Shown in pieces: positions 18,605 through 27,383 of a DNA stretch of 64,000 nt. Every line of letters begins with the position of its first letter. Within the stretch, counting starts at the first letter, position 1. Under the pieces are notes generated by a model. That model worked only from the letters and a program-made list of their open reading frames with translations, had not been told where the DNA came from and did no database searches. The translations under genes and the position numbers were made by a program. Source of the stretch: Caryophanon latum (lineage in GTDB: Bacteria > Bacillota > Bacilli > Bacillales_A > Planococcaceae); the NCBI RefSeq assembly GCF_001700325.1, contig NZ_MATO01000028.1, forward strand, positions 55,615 to 119,614, in the 5' to 3' direction.

Positions 18605-20683
18605 ATGTTGGAAGGAAGACGTATAAGTGACCGGTATAAAGTATTGCACTTAATTGGCGGCGGCGGCATGAGCCACGTTTATTTAGCGCATGATATGATT
18701 TTAGACCGAGAAGTAGCGATTAAAGTGTTGCGTTACGATTTTAAAAATGAAGAAGAGCTTTTGCGTCGTTTTCAGCGGGAGGCATTATCCGTCACGAGCC
18801 TTGCACATCTAAATATTGTAGGCATTTATGATGTCGGGCAAGATGAGGACATTCATTATATTGTAATGGAATATGTTGAAGGGCAAACGTTGAAGCAGTA
18901 CATACAACAAAGCTCACCTATTCCGGTGAAGCGGGCAGTTGATATTATGCGCAGCTTAACGAATGCCATTAGCCATGCTCATGATAACCATTTAATTCAC
19001 CGGGACATTAAGCCACAAAATGTATTAATGACGCGAGACGGTGAAGTGAAGGTGACGGATTTTGGCATTGCAGTAACGCTGAATGCGACTGCTTATACGC
19101 AAACAAATTCAGTGCTTGGTACGGTGCATTACTTATCACCAGAGCAAGCGCGTGGCGGCATGGCAACGAAAAAATCTGATATTTATGCACTTGGTGTCGT
19201 ACTATATGAACTGTTAACAGGGGAGCTGCCATTTTACGGTGAGTCACCAGTTGCGATTGCGCTAAAGCATTTGCAGGAGGAAACACCATCTGTTCGTGCC
19301 AAGTATAGCTACATACCACAAAGCGTGGAAAACGTCGTGTTAAAGGCAACAGCAAAAGACCCGCTTCACCGCTACAGCAGCGTAGAGGAAATGGAGCAAG
19401 ATTTAATGACGGTGCTTAGTCCAGAGCGTTTGCAGGAAAAAAAATTCGAACTGCCGCTTGATGACGATGCAACGAAGGCAATGCCGGTTATTAAGCCGAT
19501 TTTTTCAAAGGCTGATGACACGTTAACAAAGCGCAGTGCAGCTATTATAGATGACGAGGATGATGAAGATGTCATTCTTGTCGCCCCGAAAAAGCAGCTG
19601 TTGGACAAACAAGAGCGTGTATATGACGAGCCTCTACCGAAAAAGAAAAAATCGCGCAGTCCGCTCGTCATCGGTTTGATCGTTGGCTGCGTTGCTTTTA
19701 TCGGGCTACTTATTTTCTTGCTACCGTCGATGATGAAGCCTGCAAAAATAGCAGTGCCAGACGTCGTGAATTTACCGATTGAAGAAGCGATTGAACTGTT
19801 AGAAGAGCAAGGGTTTACGATTGGTGAGGAGCGAGAACGGACGTCAAATACTGTCGACGAAGACCACGTCATCGATACGTCACCGGCAGCAGGCAAAGAA
19901 GTCGAGCCACAAAGTGAAATCGATTTAATTGTAAGTACGGGTGTTGAAAAGACGAGCGTTGCAAACTACGTCGGTCAAAACGTCGACCAAGTAATGAATA
20001 TTTTAAAAGATCGCAGTTATAGCGGTGTGAGCATTAATGAGGAGTACTCAAAAGAACGTGAAGGCACGGTGCTTGCACAATCGCCAGTAGCGGGAGAGCA
20101 AGTCATTGAAAGTGAAACTCGCTTAACGCTCACCGTAAGTAAAGGTAGCAACACCGCGCGCGTCGCCGACTTAACAGGCTATGGCCAAAGTGCGTTAGAG
20201 CAATATGCTAGTTCATCGGGCTTTAATATTAACGTATCACGCGAGGAGCATTCCGATACGGTTGAGGCGGGCGATGTCATTTCACAAACGCCATCTGCTG
20301 GTTCTTCTTTGGAAATTGGCAGCACGATTAACGTCGTACGTTCAAAAGGACCGGAAGCAAAGACAATGAAAACGTTCGTACAAGTCATTTCGATACCATA
20401 TGAGCCAGATGTTGAGCCAATGGAAGAAGTTGCTGAGGAAAAGGATTCTGAAGCAATCGATGAGAGCATTAACGAAGAGCCGACAGTCGTGCCACAACAC
20501 ATTCGTATTTACGTACAGGATCAGCAAAATACGATGGCAAAGCCAATTGAGGAATTTGATATTATCGAAACGACGTCACATCGCATTCGACTCGAAATCG
20601 AGGAAGATAGTGAAGCGGCGTACCGTGTCGTACGTGACAACGAAGTCATTATCGAAGAAACGATTTTGTATGAAGATTTATAA
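18605..20683 (+). CDS. prkC: PASTA-domain serine/threonine protein kinase PrkC
   Basis: 692 residues. Hanks-type kinase domain 1-270 with GGGGMSHVY, catalytic Lys40, HRDIKPQN (Asp134) and DFG (152-154). A charged linker is followed by one transmembrane helix (about 353-374), so the kinase is inside and the sensor outside. Three PASTA repeats (about 382-447, 448-515, 516-583) should bind muropeptides or lipid II; each ends in a VSTG/VSKG/VRSKG turn. A further extracellular tail of about 110 acidic residues (584-692) has no motif I recognise. It forms an operon with its phosphatase prpC. Family members regulate cell-wall synthesis and growth. Confidence 0.96.
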   Translation: MLEGRRISDRYKVLHLIGGGGMSHVYLAHDMILDREVAIKVLRYDFKNEEELLRRFQREALSVTSLAHLNIVGIYDVGQDEDIHYIVMEYVEGQTLKQYIQQSSPIPVKRAVDIMRSLTNAISHAHDNHLIHRDIKPQNVLMTRDGEVKVTDFGIAVTLNATAYTQTNSVLGTVHYLSPEQARGGMATKKSDIYALGVVLYELLTGELPFYGESPVAIALKHLQEETPSVRAKYSYIPQSVENVVLKATAKDPLHRYSSVEEMEQDLMTVLSPERLQEKKFELPLDDDATKAMPVIKPIFSKADDTLTKRSAAIIDDEDDEDVILVAPKKQLLDKQERVYDEPLPKKKKSRSPLVIGLIVGCVAFIGLLIFLLPSMMKPAKIAVPDVVNLPIEEAIELLEEQGFTIGEERERTSNTVDEDHVIDTSPAAGKEVEPQSEIDLIVSTGVEKTSVANYVGQNVDQVMNILKDRSYSGVSINEEYSKEREGTVLAQSPVAGEQVIESETRLTLTVSKGSNTARVADLTGYGQSALEQYASSSGFNINVSREEHSDTVEAGDVISQTPSAGSSLEIGSTINVVRSKGPEAKTMKTFVQVISIPYEPDVEPMEEVAEEKDSEAIDESINEEPTVVPQHIRIYVQDQQNTMAKPIEEFDIIETTSHRIRLEIEEDSEAAYRVVRDNEVIIEETILYEDL

Positions 20684-20688
20684 AAAAG

Positions 20689-20724
20689 ATGAAGCCGGCA
20701 CTATGCATAGTGTCCGGCATTTCA
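20689..20724 (+). other. Hairpin between prkC and rsgA
   Basis: ATGAA-GCCGG-CACTATG (20689-20705) pairs with CATAGTG-CCGGC-TTCAT (20706-20724), with single T and A bulges and a self-complementary tip. There is no T-run after it, so it looks like a processing or stability element rather than a terminator. Confidence 0.6.
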
Positions 20725-20744
20725 TGTAAAGAGAGGAAGATTGA

Positions 20745-21629
20745 ATGGCAACAGGGCAAATTCGTAAAGCTTTAAGCGGCTATTACTATGTAGAAAAAGA
20801 CGGGGAACTAATTCAATGTAGAGGCCGTGGCATATTTCGTAACCGCGGTGAATCACCACTCGTTGGCGATTTTGTTGAATATACAGTTGAAACAGCAGGT
20901 TCAGACGGCACGATTCAAGAAATTTTCCCGCGAGACAACGAGCTCGTACGCCCACCAATTGCGAACATTGACCAAGCAATTTTAGTGTTCTCAGTGAAGG
21001 AGCCAAACTTCAATACGATTTTACTCGACCGCTTTTTAGTCGTGCTGGAGTCGTTCTATATTAAGCCGATTATTTGCTTAACGAAGCTCGATTTAATTAC
21101 GGACGAGGAACGTGTTGCATTACAGCCATATATTGATGATTATAAAAAAATCGGCTATGATGTCATCGAGACGTATATTGATGATGCTTCTCTGTTTGAA
21201 CGCATCAAGCCAATGCTTGCGAACAAAACGACGGTGCTTGCAGGACAATCAGGCGTTGGGAAGTCGACGCTACTGAACACGTTGCTGCCACAGCTAGCGT
21301 TAAAAACAGGCATCATTTCACAGCATTTAGGGCGCGGGAAACATACGACGCGTCACGTAGAGCTAATGGAAGTTGCAGGCGGCTTACTTGCGGACACACC
21401 AGGGTTTAGCTCGTTTGATTTTGATACGATTGAGCGTGAAGAATTAACACGATGTTTCCCAGAAATTGCAGAAGCAGCTGAGCGTTGTAAATTCCGCGGC
21501 TGCTTGCACGTCAAGGAGCCAAAATGCGCGGTGAAAGATGACGTCGAAGCAGGCGACATTCGCACGTATCGCTATGAGCATTATTTACAGTTTTTACAAG
21601 AAATTATCGATCGAAAGCCGAGGTACTAA
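20745..21629 (+). CDS. rsgA: Ribosome small subunit-dependent GTPase A
   Basis: 294 residues. Circularly permuted GTPase acting in late 30S assembly. An N-terminal OB-fold (about 1-70) precedes the GTPase, where the G4 motif TKLD (113-116) comes before the P-loop GQSGVGKST (167-175) and DTPGFSS. The C-terminal zinc site is seen as RCKFRGCLHVKEPKC. ATG at 20745 has AGAGAGGAAG upstream. rpe starts two bases after its stop. Confidence 0.96.
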   Translation: MATGQIRKALSGYYYVEKDGELIQCRGRGIFRNRGESPLVGDFVEYTVETAGSDGTIQEIFPRDNELVRPPIANIDQAILVFSVKEPNFNTILLDRFLVVLESFYIKPIICLTKLDLITDEERVALQPYIDDYKKIGYDVIETYIDDASLFERIKPMLANKTTVLAGQSGVGKSTLLNTLLPQLALKTGIISQHLGRGKHTTRHVELMEVAGGLLADTPGFSSFDFDTIEREELTRCFPEIAEAAERCKFRGCLHVKEPKCAVKDDVEAGDIRTYRYEHYLQFLQEIIDRKPRY

Positions 21630-21631
21630 AC

Positions 21632-22297
21632 ATGATTAAAATTGCCCCATCTATTTTAGCCGCAGATTTTGCGAAGCTTGGAGAAGAAGTAAAAGAAGTA
21701 GAAGCAGCCGGTGCTGAACTCATTCACGTTGACGTAATGGACGGACATTTCGTGCCAAACATTTCATTCGGTGCGCTTGTAATGGATGCGATTCGTCCAC
21801 ATACGAGCTTGCCGTTAGACGTGCATTTAATGATTGAAAACCCAGACCAATATATCGAGCAGTTCGCAAAAGCGGGTGCGGAATACATTACGGTACACGT
21901 AGAGGCATGTCGTCATTTGCATCGTACAATTCAGCTTATTCGCTCATACGGTGTGAAGCCAGGTGTCGTGTTAAATCCACATACGCCGATTGAAACGATT
22001 CAGCACGTGCTAGAAGATATCGATATGGTGTTATTTATGACGGTGAACCCAGGCTTTGGTGGACAAAAATTCATCGAGAGCGTTGTGCCAAAAATTGAGG
22101 CGTTATCAACGATCATTAAAGAGCGCGGTTTAAACATCGACATCGAAATTGATGGCGGCATTACAGCAGAAACGATCGTGCCGTGCGCAAAAGCAGGCGC
22201 AAACATTTTTGTTGCTGGTTCGGCTATTTTTGGCAAGGAAGATCGTCACGCTGCATTACAAGCGATTAAAGCAGCTGGAGAGCAAGCCATTTCATGA
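21632..22297 (+). CDS. rpe: Ribulose-phosphate 3-epimerase
   Basis: 221 residues. Interconverts ribulose 5-phosphate and xylulose 5-phosphate in the pentose phosphate pathway. TIM barrel with metal ligands visible in ELIHVDVMDGHFVPN (His32, Asp34) and IEIDGGI; VNPGFGGQKF is the family loop. Packed two bases after rsgA and overlapping thiN by four bases. Confidence 0.97.
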   Translation: MIKIAPSILAADFAKLGEEVKEVEAAGAELIHVDVMDGHFVPNISFGALVMDAIRPHTSLPLDVHLMIENPDQYIEQFAKAGAEYITVHVEACRHLHRTIQLIRSYGVKPGVVLNPHTPIETIQHVLEDIDMVLFMTVNPGFGGQKFIESVVPKIEALSTIIKERGLNIDIEIDGGITAETIVPCAKAGANIFVAGSAIFGKEDRHAALQAIKAAGEQAIS

Positions 22298-22944
22298 TCG
22301 CATTTATTTGTGCAGGAGGGCCGTCTACAGAGCTTTACGACTTAACTGCGCTTGCGTCGCGTGCTGACATCGTCTACATCGGTGCAGACCGCGGCGCTTT
22401 TTATTTACTTCAAGCAGGGCTGAAGCCGACAGCGATTGTTGGAGATTTTGATTCGTTAAATGAAGCGGAGTGGCAGTATGTAAAGGAGCGTTGTGACACG
22501 ATTCATCGATACGCAGCGGAGAAGGATGAGACGGACACAGACTTGGCATTATTATATGCTTTGGAGCAGGACGTGGACGAAGTATGGATTACCGGCATTA
22601 CAGGTGGACGACTGGATCACTCGGAGGCGGCGATGCGTTCTGTGGCGCGCATGCAGCTACAGCACCCGTATATCGCATTTCGCATCGTCAATACGCAAAA
22701 CGAGCTGCGCTTTTTCACACCAGGGGAACATATACTTGCGCGCGATGAACAATTCCCGTACATATCATTTTTTTCGTACGACGGCGATGTGTGCGACGTC
22801 ACGCTGCGCGGGGTGAAATACGAAACGACGAACGAAACGATGGCGCGCATGTCATCGCGTTTTACGAGCAATGAAATTGTCGATGAGCACGCGACGATTT
22901 CGTTTACGAGCGGTATTTGTTTGAGCGTGCGCAGTCGGGATTAA
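22294..22944 (+). CDS. thiN: Thiamine pyrophosphokinase
   Basis: 216 residues. Transfers pyrophosphate from ATP to thiamine to make thiamine diphosphate. Motifs: GADRGA, VGDFDSLN, ETDTDLALLYA and TGGRLDH, all conserved in the family. Start overlaps rpe by ATGA. In B. subtilis spoVM follows; here only 52 bases, filled by a terminator, separate it from rpmB. Confidence 0.95.
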   Translation: MIAFICAGGPSTELYDLTALASRADIVYIGADRGAFYLLQAGLKPTAIVGDFDSLNEAEWQYVKERCDTIHRYAAEKDETDTDLALLYALEQDVDEVWITGITGGRLDHSEAAMRSVARMQLQHPYIAFRIVNTQNELRFFTPGEHILARDEQFPYISFFSYDGDVCDVTLRGVKYETTNETMARMSSRFTSNEIVDEHATISFTSGICLSVRSRD

Positions 22945-22953
22945 CGCAATAAA

Positions 22954-22985
22954 AAAAGGACTTACCGAAGTCGGTGAGTCCTTTT
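22954..22985. terminator. Bidirectional terminator between thiN and rpmB
   Basis: Fifteen-bp stem AAAAGGACTTACCGA (22954-22968) with TCGGTGAGTCCTTTT (22971-22985), one G-T pair, flanked by A and T runs. It serves the thiN operon on the plus strand and rpmB on the minus strand. Confidence 0.92.
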
Positions 22986-22996
22986 AATATGCACGA

Positions 22997-23185
22997 TTAA
23001 ACGCGCTCGATTTTACCTGATTTTAATGCACGAGCAGAAACCCATACACGCTTTGGCTTACCGTCAACTAGGATACGAACCTTTTGTAGGTTAGCGCCCC
23101 AAGTACGTTTAGAAGCGTTCATTGCGTGAGAACGAGTGTTACCTGAACGAGCTTTACGGCCAGTGATTACACATTGTTTTGGCAT
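22997..23185 (-). CDS. rpmB: 50S ribosomal protein L28
   Basis: 62 residues, standard length. Core block [19 protein letters not shown] is nearly invariant in Bacillales. Located in the large ribosomal subunit near the E site. GGAGGG lies eight bases before the ATG. It is the only gene on the minus strand right of rqcH, as in B. subtilis. Confidence 0.97.
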   Translation of the reverse strand: MPKQCVITGRKARSGNTRSHAMNASKRTWGANLQKVRILVDGKPKRVWVSARALKSGKIERV

Positions 23186-23253
23186 GTATATTTCCCTCCT
23201 AACAAATGAATCTGAAAGCTTGTTTTTCAGTTCGGTATTTCACATACCATAAT

Positions 23254-23282
23254 AATTTAACACAGTCTCACGTTCAGTGCAA
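23254..23282 (-). promoter_or_regulatory. Sigma-A promoter of rpmB
   Basis: On the minus strand TTGCAC, 17 bases, TAAATT. It leaves a leader of about 60 bases before the L28 start. Confidence 0.65.
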
Positions 23283-23403
23283 GACATTTCACAAGTACTT
23301 TCAAGAAAAAAACCTTTACACCTAATTTTGTGAGAAAGATGTGTAGCAGCCATTGAGATTTTATAGAACTTATAGTGTGTGAACGAAAGGAGGGCAATCG
23401 AAA

Positions 23404-23497
23404 TCGGCGAGACTCCTTAGGGAAAAGCGTGAGACTTGAGACCCCGCAACCGCTCGCGGTGAGGAGGCTCAAGCCACGCCCCAGGAAAGCGAGCCGA
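23404..23497 (+). repeat. Dispersed structured repeat, copy A2
   Basis: 94 bp. TCGGC/GCCGA outer arm, then GCGTG/CACGC, CTTGAG/CTCAAG and an apical ACCG-CTCG-CGGT hairpin. The core differs from copy A4 at about three positions, so the two separated recently. Beyond the core, CAATC (23395-23399) can pair with GATTG (23514-23518). Confidence 0.9.
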
Positions 23498-23633
23498 ATG
23501 GAGTGAGCCGGTAGATTGTACGTATTAAAAATACATTCGAGGTCTCACTAGCTTAATTCATACGTTTTCTTTTATAATAGTTTGTTGTATAGTACAATAT
23601 AGTTTAGTCTAAAAGAGCCAAGGGGGCATTTAT

Positions 23634-23996
23634 ATGTCAATTGAATTAAACAACGAGTTCGGTCAAATTGATATTTCGAACGATGTAATTGCACAAATTG
23701 CAGGGGGCGCAGCGATCGAATGTTACGGGATCGTTGGGATGGCATCTAAACACCAAATTCGAGATGGACTGACAGATATTTTGCGCAAAGAAAACTTCGC
23801 AAAAGGTGTCATTGTACGTCAGCAAAACGATGATTTACATATCGACATGTACATTGTTGTAAGTTATGGTACGAAAATTTCTGAAATTGCTTACCAAGTC
23901 CAATCAAAAGTAAAATATACAGTAAATAAAACATTAGGAATGAGCGTAAAATCGGTGAACATCTTTGTTCAAGGTGTGCGTGTCATGAACGTATAA
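23634..23996 (+). CDS. Asp23/Gls24 family envelope stress protein (YloU)
   Basis: 120 residues with the DUF322/Asp23 fold: ISNDVIAQIAGGAAIECYGI and VSYGTKISEIAYQVQSKVKY. Family members attach near the membrane and respond to envelope stress; in Bacillales one copy always precedes fakA, as here. RBS AAGGGGG. The 18-base gap to fakA implies co-transcription. The biochemical role is unknown. Confidence 0.9.
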   Translation: MSIELNNEFGQIDISNDVIAQIAGGAAIECYGIVGMASKHQIRDGLTDILRKENFAKGVIVRQQNDDLHIDMYIVVSYGTKISEIAYQVQSKVKYTVNKTLGMSVKSVNIFVQGVRVMNV

Positions 23997-24014
23997 GAGG
24001 AGGAGCAGAATCAC

Positions 24015-25661
24015 ATGCAGTCTTTAGACGGATTAAAGTTTGCGGAAATGGTACAAATGGGTGCACACCATTTATACCAAAATGCAAGCTACGTAGATTC
24101 TTTAAACGTATTCCCTGTGCCAGATGGTGATACAGGAACGAATATGAATTTATCAATGACATCAGGGGCAAAGGAAACAGAGCAGCACGCACAGGCGCAT
24201 ATCGGCAAAACAGCGCAAGCGTTATCAAAAGGCTTATTAATGGGCGCGCGCGGTAACTCGGGCGTTATTTTATCACAGCTATTCCGCGGCTTCGGCAAGC
24301 ATGTAGAAAAGTTAGACGAAGTAACAGCACAACATTACGCACAAGCATTCCAAGCAGGTGTTGACACAGCGTACAAAGCAGTGATGAAGCCAGTTGAAGG
24401 TACAATTTTAACAGTCGCAAAAGACGGCGCAAAAGCAGCAGTAGAAGCAGCAGAGCGTACGAGCGATTTAATCGAAATTACAGAAGCACTTGTCGCAGAA
24501 GCAAAAGCATCACTTGATCGCACGCCAGATTTACTTCCGGTATTAAAAGAAGTTGGCGTAGTTGATAGTGGCGGACAAGGCTTACTATTTGTGTACGAAG
24601 GTTTTTTAGCTTCATTAAAAGGTGAAGCGCTACCAGAGAAAAACGATGCGTCATTAGACGACTTAATTAACGCAGAGCATCACCGCGTACAAGACTTCAT
24701 GAACACGGAAGATATCGAGTTTGGCTATTGCACAGAAATTATGGTGCGTTTAGACGACACGAAGGAGCCGTTTGATGAATTCAAGTTCCGTGAAGAGTTA
24801 AGCGTAATGGGTGATTCGTTATTAGTTATTTCAGACGATGAAGTAGCAAAAGTACATATTCACTCAGAAACACCAGGTGCAGTACTAACAGCTGGGCAAA
24901 AGTACGGCAGCTTAATGAAAATTAAAGTGGATAACATGCGCGAGCAGCATACAGCAATCGTTGGTGAAAACCACCAAGCACCGGTGAAAAAAGAAGTGAC
25001 GAAAGTGCCTTACGCAATCGTAACAATTGCGATGGGTGAAGGTGTCGCTGAGCTTCTTCGCTCACTAGGTGCATCATATGTCATCGAAGGCGGTCAAACG
25101 ATGAACCCGTCAACAGAGGACATCGTAAAAGCGGTGCAAGAAATCGGTGCAGAGCGCGTATTAATTTTACCGAATAATAAAAACATCATTATGGCAGCAG
25201 AGCAAGCAGTGGAGCTACTTGATATTGAAGCAGCAGTTGTTGCGACGAAAACGATTCCTCAAGGGATGGCGGCAATGCTTGCGTTCAACCCGGAGCAATC
25301 TGTAGCGGACAACAAAGAAGCGATGACGTCAGCGTTTGCAGTCGTAAAAACAGGTCAAGTAACGTACGCGGTGCGCGATACGTCAATTGACGGTGTCGAC
25401 ATTCGTAAAGACGACTACATGGCGCTTGCAGAAGGTAAAATTATCGAATCAACGCCTTCACTAGAAACAGCTGCACAAACAGTTGTATCAGCACTTGTTG
25501 ATGAAGATGCAGAAATCATTACAATCATTTACGGTGAAGATACGACAGAGGAAGCGGCAAACGCATTAGCTGCATCGATTGAAGAGCAGTTTGAAGATGC
25601 GGAAGTAGAAGTATTTAACGGCAAACAACCGTTATATCCATATATTATTTCAGTGGAATAG
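24015..25661 (+). CDS. fakA: Fatty acid kinase catalytic subunit FakA (YloV, DhaL/DegV-linked)
   Basis: 548 residues. The N-terminal DhaL-like domain (about 1-200) carries the ATP/Mg site PDGDTGTN (Asp37, Asp39) and GARGNSGVILSQLFRG; the middle and C-terminal domains interact with FakB. With a FakB (DegV) partner it phosphorylates free fatty acids to acyl-phosphate, the substrate that PlsX and PlsY use, so it links to the plsX gene 5 kb downstream. GAGGAGGAG upstream of the ATG. Followed at once by a terminator. Confidence 0.94.
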   Translation: MQSLDGLKFAEMVQMGAHHLYQNASYVDSLNVFPVPDGDTGTNMNLSMTSGAKETEQHAQAHIGKTAQALSKGLLMGARGNSGVILSQLFRGFGKHVEKLDEVTAQHYAQAFQAGVDTAYKAVMKPVEGTILTVAKDGAKAAVEAAERTSDLIEITEALVAEAKASLDRTPDLLPVLKEVGVVDSGGQGLLFVYEGFLASLKGEALPEKNDASLDDLINAEHHRVQDFMNTEDIEFGYCTEIMVRLDDTKEPFDEFKFREELSVMGDSLLVISDDEVAKVHIHSETPGAVLTAGQKYGSLMKIKVDNMREQHTAIVGENHQAPVKKEVTKVPYAIVTIAMGEGVAELLRSLGASYVIEGGQTMNPSTEDIVKAVQEIGAERVLILPNNKNIIMAAEQAVELLDIEAAVVATKTIPQGMAAMLAFNPEQSVADNKEAMTSAFAVVKTGQVTYAVRDTSIDGVDIRKDDYMALAEGKIIESTPSLETAAQTVVSALVDEDAEIITIIYGEDTTEEAANALAASIEEQFEDAEVEVFNGKQPLYPYIISVE

Positions 25662-25673
25662 TAGGAGGATACA

Positions 25674-25718
25674 AGATGTACGAAAAGTCGGTGATGGCTT
25701 TTCGTACATCTTTTTTTC
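25674..25718 (+). terminator. Terminator after fakA
   Basis: Fourteen-bp stem AGATGTACGAAAAG (25674-25687) with CTTTTCGTACATCT (25698-25711), followed by seven T. A ribosome-site-like TAGGAGGAT (25662-25670) lies between the fakA stop and the stem. Confidence 0.92.
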
Positions 25719-25754
25719 TATTTTGCTTAAAGGTCAGACATGTAGCTCATTATG

Positions 25755-25784
25755 TTGGTTTTCACGCTTCAATTCAGTTAAAAT
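25755..25784 (+). promoter_or_regulatory. Probable promoter of sdaAB-sdaAA
   Basis: TTGGTT (25755-25760), 18 bases, TAAAAT (25779-25784), after the fakA terminator and 30 bases before sdaAB. Confidence 0.5.
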
Positions 25785-25814
25785 GAAGTACACAGCTTCG
25801 AGGAGGGAACAGCG

Positions 25815-26477
25815 ATGAAATTTACATCCGTGTTTGACATTATCGGGCCAGTTATGATTGGTCCTTCCTCGTCACATACAGCAGGTGCTGCGCGTATTGG
25901 ACGAGTGGCAAGAGATTTATTTGGACGTCAGCCGAAGTGGGCGACGATACATTTGTACGGCTCATTTGCCGAAACGTATAAAGGGCACGGTACAGACGTT
26001 GCGATCGTCGGTGGTTTACTCGATTACGATACGGACGATGAGCGCATTAAAACGGCATTTTTTGAGGCGGAACAGGCGGGCATGACGTATACATTTTTAC
26101 CGGAAACAGCGCATACGGACCATCCGAACACAGCGCGCATCGTCCTTGGTGATGATGACGGTGAAATGAGCGTCGTCGGCATTTCAATTGGCGGCGGTAA
26201 AATTGAAATTAGCGAGGTTAATGGCTTTAAGCTTCATTTAACAGGTGGTATGCCGACGATTTTAGTCGTGCATGACGACCGCGCAGGCTGCATTGCGAAC
26301 GTTGCAAACTGCTTGGCGATGCATGAGGTGAATATCGGTCATATGGAAGTGTCTCGTATTGAACGTGGTTTAACGGCACTCATGGTCATTGAAGTCGATG
26401 AAAATATTGACGACCGCATTATTGAGCAAATTTCATATATTCCACATATTACAAAAGTATCGAAAATGAACACGTAA
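25815..26477 (+). CDS. sdaAB: L-serine dehydratase, beta subunit
   Basis: 220 residues. Together with SdaAA it forms the iron-sulfur L-serine deaminase giving pyruvate and ammonia. The serine-binding loop GPVMIGPSSSHTAGAARIG is at the N-terminus and an ACT domain covers about 148-220 (TILVVHDDRAGCIANVANCL). AGGAGGG ribosome site. Twelve bases separate it from sdaAA. Confidence 0.95.
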   Translation: MKFTSVFDIIGPVMIGPSSSHTAGAARIGRVARDLFGRQPKWATIHLYGSFAETYKGHGTDVAIVGGLLDYDTDDERIKTAFFEAEQAGMTYTFLPETAHTDHPNTARIVLGDDDGEMSVVGISIGGGKIEISEVNGFKLHLTGGMPTILVVHDDRAGCIANVANCLAMHEVNIGHMEVSRIERGLTALMVIEVDENIDDRIIEQISYIPHITKVSKMNT

Positions 26478-26489
26478 GGAGGGCTGACG

Positions 26490-27383
26490 ATGAACGTATT
26501 ATTTCGTAACGTGCGCGAGCTAGTAGCGCGTGCAGAACAAGAAGGAAAGCTCATTTCAGACATAATGATTGAGCAGGAAATGACGATGACACATCGCAGT
26601 AAAGAGGACATTTATGCGCAAATGGAGCGCAATTTAAGCGTTATGGAAGAAGCAGTTGAGCGCGGGCTTCGTGGCGTCACATCGGTAACGGGCTTGACAG
26701 GCGGCGATGCGGTGCTCATTCAAAATTATATAAAAAGCGGCAATGCGTTAAGCGGCGATTTATTGCTCGATGCGGTTAGTAAAGCGGTCGCAACGAACGA
26801 AGTGAACGCGGCGATGGGGACGATTTGTGCAACGCCAACAGCAGGCTCAGCAGGTGTCGTACCAGGTGTGCTCTTTGCGGTGAAAAATAAATTACATCCG
26901 ACGCGTGAGCAAATGATTCACTTCTTATTTACAGCAGGTGCATTTGGCTTCGTTGTCGCAAATAACGCGTCAATCTCAGGTGCAGCAGGTGGTTGTCAGG
27001 CGGAGGTCGGCTCAGCAGCAGCGATGGGGGCGGCGGCAATTGTTGAAATGGCAGGTGGCTCGCCGCAGCAATGTGCAGAAGCGTTTTCAATTACGATGAA
27101 AAATATGCTCGGACTCGTATGTGATCCCGTTGCAGGACTTGTTGAAGTGCCATGTGTGAAGCGTAACGCAATGGGAGCAGCAAACGCACTTGTCGCAGCA
27201 GATATGGCATTAGCAGGTGTGACGAGCCGTATTCCAACAGATGAGGTCATCGGTGCAATGTTTAGAATCGGACAGCAAATGAGCCCAAACTTAAAAGAAA
27301 CTGCTCGCGGAGGACTTGCAGCAACGCCAACAGGTCAGGCACTTGCACGCAAAATTTTTGGAGACAGTGCAAATGTTCAATGA
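26490..27383 (+). CDS. sdaAA: L-serine dehydratase, alpha subunit
   Basis: 297 residues. Catalytic [4Fe-4S] subunit; cluster cysteines are expected in TICATPTAGSAG, AAGGCQAEVGS and the CDPVAGLVEVPCVKRN block. AAGGAGGG upstream of the ATG. Its last 11 bases overlap the recG start. Confidence 0.95.
   Translation: MNVLFRNVRELVARAEQEGKLISDIMIEQEMTMTHRSKEDIYAQMERNLSVMEEAVERGLRGVTSVTGLTGGDAVLIQNYIKSGNALSGDLLLDAVSKAVATNEVNAAMGTICATPTAGSAGVVPGVLFAVKNKLHPTREQMIHFLFTAGAFGFVVANNASISGAAGGCQAEVGSAAAMGAAAIVEMAGGSPQQCAEAFSITMKNMLGLVCDPVAGLVEVPCVKRNAMGAANALVAADMALAGVTSRIPTDEVIGAMFRIGQQMSPNLKETARGGLAATPTGQALARKIFGDSANVQ

Larger units (their letters stand above)
23186..23633. other. Divergent gap between rpmB and the Asp23 gene
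   Basis: Holds the rpmB promoter (23254-23282, minus strand), repeat copy A2 (23404-23497), and candidate -10 hexamers TATAAT (23573) and TACAAT (23593) for the Asp23 gene without a convincing -35. No gene seen. Confidence 0.7.
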
